10,757 nucleotides of DNA from Bacteroidota bacterium (GTDB lineage Bacteria > Bacteroidota > Ignavibacteria > UBA10030 > UBA8401), in NCBI GenBank assembly GCA_003456055.1, contig DMPG01000115.1:274-11030 (forward strand). The letters are read 5' to 3'. The position numbers and the translations under genes were made by a program. Below the pieces are notes generated by a model. It saw only the letters and a list, made by a program, of their open reading frames with translations. It did not search any database and was not told where the DNA came from. Shown here piece after piece: positions 6,122 to 10,757 of this stretch. Every line of letters starts with the position of its first letter. The stretch's first letter is position 1.

Positions 6122-8811
6122 GCAGCAAAGGACAAAAATCATTACAGCAGCAGACCGATCATATTGATTCATTGAAGAATCAAAACCGCGCATTGCTCGA
6201 TGCATTGGATCTTGTCGTTTCGATCGATCAGGTTCACTCTATGGTAGACCTCGAGCAGGATAAAAAGAATATTCTTATCGCCGGTGCGAATCAGTTAATG
6301 AGGGTGAATCAATTCATTATCGGCGGGTTTTATTTTGGGGAGCAATCATTCGCGAACAATACGCCGGAATATTATTTTCCTGAATCTGCGCCATTAGAAT
6401 TGATGAATGAAGTTGAGAAAGTACTGACCGTTCAGATGCGGCAATGGCTTTCAAAACAAAAACGGGTTGTCCATCTTCCAGCGTTGACTTCAAAAAAATT
6501 ATTTATGGTCTATCCGCTGGCTACCCGTATAAATCATTTCGGATTCTTTGTTGGAATCATTGAAGAAGAACATGTGTCTGTGAATGAAATATCGAATAGT
6601 CTTCTTCGGTTGATCTTTAATAATATCTCGAACCTTTTAGAGAAACGCGAGATCGTTCTCAACCTTATCCGTCACAAGGACCATTTGCAGGAGTTAGTGA
6701 GCGAACGTACAGAAGCATTGGAACTTCAAGCAAAGGATCTTCGCGCTGCAAAAGAACGAGCGGAAGAACAGACCGAAATATTGAATGCCCAGGCAAAAGA
6801 ATTGATCGCAGCACGGGAAGCAGCGCTGGAGGGATCCCGTTTAAAATCTGCATTCGTTGCGAATATGAGTCATGAAATCAGAACGCCAATGAATGGTGTA
6901 ATCGGGATGGCGGAACTGCTCAGTGATACGGAACTGGACAACGAACAACGAAAGTATCTTGACACCATTGTGAATTCCGGAAATTTACTGCTAAACATCA
7001 TCAACGACATACTCGATTTCTCGAAGATCGAAGCGGGCAAACTGACGCTGGAAAATGTTCCGTTCGATATTGAGCCAATGATCGAAGAAACAATTTCCAT
7101 CTTATCGCAGCGTGCTCACGTAAAAGGATTGGAAATTATTTCCTCCATTGGCAGTTTGGTTCCTCAAACGATTCTTGGAGATCAAGTCCGGCTGCGACAG
7201 GTAATCACAAATTTACTTAGCAATGCTGTAAAATTTACTCATCACGGAGAAGTAGTTCTTTCAGTTGATGTTATTTCGTCCATGGAGGATTTTGTTCAGA
7301 TCCGGTTTTCCATTACCGATACCGGTGTCGGAATTTCAATTGAAAATCAAAAGAAATTATTTCAACCCTTTACACAGGCGGATAATTCAACAACAAGAAA
7401 ATATGGCGGTACAGGTTTGGGTCTGGTAATATCGCAAACATTGGTACATCTTATGGGCGGAGAGATTGACCTTACTAGTTCACCTGATGTCGGAACAACA
7501 TTTTCGTTCGTACTGAAATTCAAAAAAGTCAATTCATTTAAAGTGGATCCAGTACCATCGTTCTACGGCAGAAACATTCGCTTGCTGGTTGTAGATGATA
7601 ACATAACCCATAGGGAAACTCTCAAAAATTATCTGGAAGCCAATGCAATACAGGTGAGTTCGGCGGGTAATGGTATTGATGCTTTATTTATGATGCAAAC
7701 TGAAGTTGAGAAAAAGAGACCGTTTGATGTTGTCTTGATCGATGAGAATATGCCGGGTTTGAGCGGTGATGAACTTATACGAAGGATCCGTCAATCAACC
7801 GATTTCTCATCGGTAAAAATTGTGTTGATGAAGACAATGTTGAAGTCAGAACACAGTACCGATCAGAATGAACGCAATAATCTGAACATCGGTGTTGCAT
7901 TGTTATTGAAACCTATCCGCCGGAAGGAGCTGCTGTCACAAATTCAAATGCTTGTAGGTTCTCCTGGTGTTCAGTTAAAAAAATCGGTAACCAACGATCA
8001 CTCCATTCATCATGAGAATAATCCTGACGTAACGGGTCACTTGCTTGTCGTTGAAGATAATGAAGTAAATCAAGAAGTTGTTCTGAAAATGTTGAACAAA
8101 CTCGGCTATTCTGCTGATATTGCTAATAATGGCGTTGAAGCATTAGAAAAAATAGCAGGAAATACCTACGCTCTGGTGTTGATGGACTGCCAAATGCCGG
8201 TGATGGACGGTTTCGAAGCAACAAAGAATATCCGCTTATTACCGGCACCGATTTCCACTATAACAATCATTGCATTAACAGCGAATGCTGTAAAAGAAAA
8301 TGTTGTAGAGTGTTTCGAAGCTGGAATGAACGATTATATCTCTAAGCCGCTCACGTTGAAATCGTTGGAACAGATCTTAACAAAATGGATACCACCGAAC
8401 GATAGCAAGAATGGAGAGCATGAGGCTCACACAAAACCCATGTTCGTGGATCAGGATCCAATCGTGAACGTTCATATTATGGAAGAATTGAAGATGCTTG
8501 GTGAAGGTGAATCGGGAGATTGGCTGAACACCGTCATAAAAATGTATATCAACAACAGCCGTGAAATATTGAACCAAATGCAGAGTGCAATACTGCAGTG
8601 CAATACCGAACTGATCAACCAGCATGCGCACAAACTGCGCGGGAGCAGTTCAAACATCGGTGCCGTTCGGATCAATGCGTTGACAGAGATATTGGAACAA
8701 CCGATCAAACCAAACGGATTCATTGAAGCGCAGAAGGTTTATGATCGATTGGTGAAAGAATTTGCAATAACGCAACACCATCTGGAAGCAGGGTATTTAC
8801 ATGAAGGATAA
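6118..8811 (+). CDS. Hybrid histidine kinase: GAF-like-HisKA-HATPase-REC-REC-HPt
   Basis: This 897-residue BarA/ArcB-style tripartite kinase appears cytoplasmic, with no membrane helix seen. Residues 1-190 form a sensor region that ends like a GAF domain ([16 protein letters not shown]), a weak call. A coiled coil at 195-240 contains a 21-residue internal repeat ([10 protein letters not shown], then [10 protein letters not shown]). HisKA has His252 in [11 protein letters not shown]. The ATPase has Asn369, G1 DTGVGI and G2 [11 protein letters not shown]1 (about 485-615) has Asp542 in LIDENMP and Lys598, but Lys572 where the switch Thr/Ser is expected. REC2 (about 635-755) has Asp690 in [10 protein letters not shown], Thr in ALTAN and Lys in SKPL, all canonical. 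HPt (about 790-880) has His838 in [13 protein letters not shown]. The GTG start at 6118 overlaps the upstream stop in a GTGA junction. The last 11 nt overlap the next receiver gene, which is the likely phosphate acceptor from the HPt. Confidence 0.96.
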   Translation: MSSKGQKSLQQQTDHIDSLKNQNRALLDALDLVVSIDQVHSMVDLEQDKKNILIAGANQLMRVNQFIIGGFYFGEQSFANNTPEYYFPESAPLELMNEVEKVLTVQMRQWLSKQKRVVHLPALTSKKLFMVYPLATRINHFGFFVGIIEEEHVSVNEISNSLLRLIFNNISNLLEKREIVLNLIRHKDHLQELVSERTEALELQAKDLRAAKERAEEQTEILNAQAKELIAAREAALEGSRLKSAFVANMSHEIRTPMNGVIGMAELLSDTELDNEQRKYLDTIVNSGNLLLNIINDILDFSKIEAGKLTLENVPFDIEPMIEETISILSQRAHVKGLEIISSIGSLVPQTILGDQVRLRQVITNLLSNAVKFTHHGEVVLSVDVISSMEDFVQIRFSITDTGVGISIENQKKLFQPFTQADNSTTRKYGGTGLGLVISQTLVHLMGGEIDLTSSPDVGTTFSFVLKFKKVNSFKVDPVPSFYGRNIRLLVVDDNITHRETLKNYLEANAIQVSSAGNGIDALFMMQTEVEKKRPFDVVLIDENMPGLSGDELIRRIRQSTDFSSVKIVLMKTMLKSEHSTDQNERNNLNIGVALLLKPIRRKELLSQIQMLVGSPGVQLKKSVTNDHSIHHENNPDVTGHLLVVEDNEVNQEVVLKMLNKLGYSADIANNGVEALEKIAGNTYALVLMDCQMPVMDGFEATKNIRLLPAPISTITIIALTANAVKENVVECFEAGMNDYISKPLTLKSLEQILTKWIPPNDSKNGEHEAHTKPMFVDQDPIVNVHIMEELKMLGEGESGDWLNTVIKMYINNSREILNQMQSAILQCNTELINQHAHKLRGSSSNIGAVRINALTEILEQPIKPNGFIEAQKVYDRLVKEFAITQHHLEAGYLHEG

Positions 8812-9394
8812 TGCCATACACATTTTACTTGCGGACGATGATCCAGTGGTACTTGATATCGTAGAAAAAAAACTGAAACTGTTCGGCTATCCCGTGATGT
8901 GCGCTCATGACGGTGAAGAAGCGTGGAAGATGTTCGTTGAGCGGAACCCGAGCATCGTTATTACCGACTGGATGATGCCGAAGATCAACGGTTTAGAATT
9001 CTCGAGAATGATCCGCAATCATAATCATTTCCCATATACCTATATATTTTTCCTGACCGTGTTGAGCGGAAAAGGAAGCTACATTGAAAGCATTCATGCG
9101 GGAGCGGATGATTTTATTACAAAGCCGGTGGATACTGATGAACTGCGCGTTCGGCTCCATGTAGCAGAGCGTACTATTCGTTTGCAAACCCATGCTAAAA
9201 AACTTGAAGGAATGTTTAACGTCTGTCCCGGCTGCAAAAGAATTATGCAGGAAAATAAAACATGGGCTTCCATTGAATCATTGTTAAATGAAAAATCCAA
9301 TGCATCGCTTTCCCATGGAGTTTGTCCAAATTGTTTTGAAACGGTGATGAAACCGCAGATCGAAGAATTTCGGAATCGGAAAAAGAAAAAATAG
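8801..9394 (+). CDS. Response regulator with C-terminal double-CxxC (putative zinc-finger) domain, copy 1
   Basis: This 197-residue protein has a receiver (about 6-125) with the acidic cluster LADDDP, phospho-acceptor Asp56 in [12 protein letters not shown], Thr in FLTVLSG and Lys in ITKPVD. A helical linker ([15 protein letters not shown]) leads to a small domain with Cys142-Pro-Gly-Cys145, a Trp-containing middle ([10 protein letters not shown]), and His172-Gly-Val-Cys175-Pro-Asn-Cys178, then a basic tail ending in four lysines. The pattern CxxCK...W...HGxCPxC recurs at the C-terminus of many receiver and PAS proteins; four Cys plus one His suggests zinc or redox binding, but the role is unknown to me. 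No DNA-binding domain is present. The ATG at 8801 has AGGG at 8790-8793 as ribosome site and overlaps the kinase gene by 11 nt, making this the obvious partner of that kinase's HPt. It is a paralog of the following gene. Confidence 0.94.
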   Translation: MKDNAIHILLADDDPVVLDIVEKKLKLFGYPVMCAHDGEEAWKMFVERNPSIVITDWMMPKINGLEFSRMIRNHNHFPYTYIFFLTVLSGKGSYIESIHAGADDFITKPVDTDELRVRLHVAERTIRLQTHAKKLEGMFNVCPGCKRIMQENKTWASIESLLNEKSNASLSHGVCPNCFETVMKPQIEEFRNRKKKK

Positions 9395-9420
9395 TAGTAT
9401 TTAATGCAGATGAGGTACCT

Positions 9421-9972
9421 ATGAAGATCTTAGTAGCAGATGACGATATCATTTCTTTGTTAACGTTAAGTGCACGATTAAAATCCTTAACGCATGAAGT
9501 GTATACTGCAGAGAACGGGGAAATTGCTTGGGAACTTTTTCTTGCAAAAGAACCCGATGTGGTCATCACAGACTGGGTTATGCCGAAGATCAACGGAATT
9601 GAACTCTGTAAAAAGATCCGATCGAAACAACGTGCCCGGTATACGTACATAATTTTACTTACATCAAACTCCGGAAAAGATAATTTCCTGATCGGCATGG
9701 AATCCGGTGCGGATGATTTTCTTCAAAAGCCTGCTGATAGTGATATTATTGGGATCAAACTGTACGTTGCACAACGCATCCTTTCTCTCGAAACAAAAGT
9801 GAACACGCTTGAAGGATTACTGCCAATGTGTTCATATTGTAAGAATGTCCGAAATGCCGATGACAGTTGGGAAGAAGTACAGAGTTATGTCTCTTCGCAC
9901 AGTAAGGCTCATTTCACCTCTTCGTACTGCCCGGATTGTGAACAAAAATTCCAGGCTCAAGTATTGGTTTAA
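9421..9972 (+). CDS. Response regulator with C-terminal double-CxxC domain, copy 2
   Basis: This 183-residue protein has the same architecture as the preceding gene: a receiver (about 1-118) with VADDD, Asp51 in TDWVMPKINGIE, Thr in LLTSNSG and Lys in LQKPAD; a linker (LETKVNTLEGLL); then Cys137-Ser-Tyr-Cys140-Lys, SWEEVQSYVSSH, and Cys170-Pro-Asp-Cys173. Shared stretches such as ITDW-MPKING and GADDF--KP show that the two are paralogs, probably from an old tandem duplication because they have diverged widely. Where copy 1 has His-Gly-x-Cys before the last CxxC, this one has Ser-Ser-Tyr-Cys, so a possible fifth ligand is lost, although a His lies five residues earlier than the Ser pair region (AHFTSS). 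The start at 9421 is supported by GAGG at 9412-9415 with 5-nt spacing. It lies 26 nt after copy 1 and is the last gene of the compact unit before a 342-nt gap. Confidence 0.94.
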   Translation: MKILVADDDIISLLTLSARLKSLTHEVYTAENGEIAWELFLAKEPDVVITDWVMPKINGIELCKKIRSKQRARYTYIILLTSNSGKDNFLIGMESGADDFLQKPADSDIIGIKLYVAQRILSLETKVNTLEGLLPMCSYCKNVRNADDSWEEVQSYVSSHSKAHFTSSYCPDCEQKFQAQVLV

Positions 9973-10314
9973 TTGTGTCAGACCTCTATACGTAGTTTGT
10001 TCTTGTCATTTTTGGATGTAATACCAAACTTGCAATCGATCCAGTCGGCCCCATCAGTGTTTCTTTTGATTCGTCAGGCAGAAAATCTCAATGATTATAT
10101 AGACTTTGTATTGTTCAAATTCTATTGCACAATATTATCCAACTGAAAGCAATTCGCCAACCAATACATAATAAAAAAATCCTTTTTTTGCTCAGATTCC
10201 TAAAAATCCTTGATTTACAAGGTAAAATAACCCAAATGTTTCTGGCATATCTCTTGTAAGAGCACTATTCGTTATTAAAAATTTTCTTTGTTCACTGCTA
10301 AAACGTGGAAATGT
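9973..10314. other. Gene-free intergenic region, about 340 bp
   Basis: I see no convincing gene on either strand; the frame downstream could start at a TTG at 10288 but probably starts at 10315. The region is AT-rich and carries a run of seven A's, TCC and seven T's (10173-10189), a small inverted repeat CCTTG-ATTTA-CAAGG (10208-10222), and a sigma-54-like element (10243-10257) near its downstream end. The AAAAATCCTT string occurs twice here and once in the 4519-4922 region. No clear terminator follows the receiver gene. Confidence 0.6.
10243..10257 (+). promoter_or_regulatory. Sigma-54-like promoter element (-24/-12) upstream of the cheW unit
   Basis: TGGCAT, 5 nt, then TTGT. This differs from the consensus TGGCAC-N5-TTGC at two bases but keeps the GG and the TTG with the correct 10-bp gap. 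It would place a transcript start near 10268, about 45 nt before the ATG at 10315, a normal leader length. The copy at 4648-4662 matches it at 12 of 15 positions from GG onward. Transcription would then need an enhancer-binding activator, which is not encoded in this window. Confidence 0.45.
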
Positions 10315-10569
10315 ATGCCTGGACTGTTTAAGCAATGCCCGTTATGCAAGAAAGAATGGAGCTCTGAAGATGAGTTCTTACAGGATCGATCATTACTAAT
10401 CAATGGCTATCAATTTGCGGGAAGAGGAACAACGCCACCGTTTCCCGACGGGTATTTGCTTTTTACGCACGGTGTGGAAGGATGCGGAACAACACTGGCA
10501 GTGTATGCAAAGGCATTTAAGGAAGTAAAACGAAATAAAAACATACAACATTTATTAGCACCAATTTAA
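10315..10569 (+). CDS. Small Cys-rich protein of unknown function upstream of cheW
   Basis: I do not have a name for this 84-residue protein. Cys8-Pro-Leu-Cys11-Lys followed by EW and a DEFLQD stretch forms a zinc-ribbon-like knuckle. After ING-Y and a Pro-rich turn comes GYLLFTHGVEGCGTTLAV, with His52 and Cys57, which could supply the other metal ligands. I have an impression of similar small proteins with a CPxC...W...FL.D...GY...LF.H...CGTTLA pattern, but cannot place them in a named family. The ATG at 10315 is preferred because GTGGA lies 5 nt upstream; a TTG at 10288 would add 9 residues (giving 93) with no ribosome site. Its stop codon overlaps the ribosome site of cheW, so the two genes are almost certainly co-transcribed, pointing to a role with the chemotaxis array. 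There is no signal peptide or membrane helix. Confidence 0.8.
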   Translation: MPGLFKQCPLCKKEWSSEDEFLQDRSLLINGYQFAGRGTTPPFPDGYLLFTHGVEGCGTTLAVYAKAFKEVKRNKNIQHLLAPI

Positions 10570-10573
10570 GGAG
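10568..10573 (+). promoter_or_regulatory. Ribosome binding site of cheW overlapping the upstream stop codon
   Basis: AAGGAG shares two bases with the TAA stop at 10567-10569 and lies 7 nt before the ATG at 10581. It is the strongest Shine-Dalgarno site in the window, sets the cheW start, and implies translational coupling. A classical site like this is uncommon in typical Bacteroidetes. Confidence 0.85.
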
Positions 10574-10580
10574 TAATGTT

Positions 10581-10757
10581 ATGGAACCTTCAAAAGAAGC
10601 AGCAGCAAAACAAAATATGTCAGATGAGCTGTTACAGCTTGTCAGTTTTAATATTGGCGATGAAGAATTTGGTGTTGATATCCTGAAAGTTCAGGAGATC
10701 AACCGAATGGTTGATGTAACGCGCGTTCCGAATACACCGGAATATGTTGACGGCGTG
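10581..10757 (+). CDS. cheW: Chemotaxis coupling protein CheW (3' end outside window)
   Basis: Only the first 59 residues are in the window. After a short polar leader (MEPSKEAAAKQNMSDE) the sequence LLQLVSFNIGDEEFGVDILKV, then QEINRMVDVTRVPNTPEYVDGV, is the classic start of a CheW-like SH3-type domain. The features are the LVSF strand, (E/Q)-FGVDI-VQEI, and the VPNTP-YV-GV turn that normally continues into a NLRG motif just past the window edge. CheW links chemoreceptors to the kinase CheA at the membrane-associated array. The longer N-terminal leader is slightly unusual but common in multi-CheW genomes. A CheW domain in a larger protein such as CheV or CheA cannot be fully excluded because the gene runs off the edge, but the N-terminal position argues for CheW or CheV. 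It lies 11 nt after the small Cys-rich gene. Confidence 0.9.
   Translation, partial: MEPSKEAAAKQNMSDELLQLVSFNIGDEEFGVDILKVQEINRMVDVTRVPNTPEYVDGV

Noticed and set aside
7483..7505. Near-identical DNA in the two hybrid kinases ([10 protein letters not shown] at about 4048-4077 and 7480-7506), a possible recombination repeat
   Set aside because: The match is short and falls in a conserved end of the ATPase domain, so common ancestry and constraint explain it.
9243..9698. 151-codon minus-strand frame across the two receiver genes
   Set aside because: It is antisense to conserved receiver and cysteine-domain codons with no supporting motif.
10173..10189. A7-TCC-T7 as an intrinsic terminator for the receiver operon
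   Set aside because: A pure A-T stem with a 3-nt loop is too weak, it lies 200 nt after the stop, and the same string recurs in promoter regions.
1..10757. Mobile element, CRISPR array, tRNA or phage content
   Set aside because: No transposase or integrase motif, no regularly spaced repeats and no cloverleaf were seen, and all genes share one style and strand.

Overview
The window is a dense signal-transduction and chemotaxis locus with every gene on the + strand. The base composition is AT-leaning, roughly 40% G+C by eye. It reads as a chromosomal segment of a free-living Gram-negative bacterium with many two-component proteins. Multi-PAS hybrid kinases, HDOD proteins, receivers with a four-cysteine tail and clear Shine-Dalgarno sites fit the Ignavibacteria/Chlorobi side of the FCB group or a deltaproteobacterial-type lineage. 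That placement is a guess from style, not from a marker gene. I see no tRNA, rRNA, CRISPR array, insertion sequence or phage gene.

Layout. (1) 1-1170: the 3' part of a PAS histidine kinase whose H-box histidine is replaced by leucine while its ATP-binding domain looks intact. (2) 1241-1690: a stand-alone Rcp1-like receiver. (3) 1765-4518: a large REC-PAS-PAS-PAS-HisKA-HATPase-REC hybrid kinase. Each of these three genes is followed within about 10 nt of its stop codon by a perfect 6-7 bp hairpin without a U tract. (4) 4519-4922: a 404-bp gene-free stretch with a sigma-54-like element. (5) 4923-9972: a tight five-gene unit holding a small GM-motif protein, an HDOD protein, a GAF-like-HisKA-HATPase-REC-REC-HPt hybrid kinase and two tandem receivers, each with a C-terminal double-CxxC domain. 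Genes in this unit overlap by 4 and 11 nt or are separated by 5 and 26 nt. (6) 9973-10314: a second gene-free stretch with a nearly identical sigma-54-like element. (7) 10315-10569 and 10581 to the end: a small Cys-rich protein of a family I cannot name, followed directly by the 5' end of cheW.

How it may work together (inference). The second unit contains every part of a phosphorelay: kinase His, receiver Asp, HPt His and terminal receiver Asp. No DNA-binding output domain is visible anywhere in the window. Outputs would therefore act on proteins, through the HDOD protein, the cysteine-tail receivers and the CheW array next door. The most unusual points are the histidine-less kinase beside an intact receiver, the run of three neighbouring genes with cysteine clusters, and the paired promoter-like motif in front of the two transcription units.
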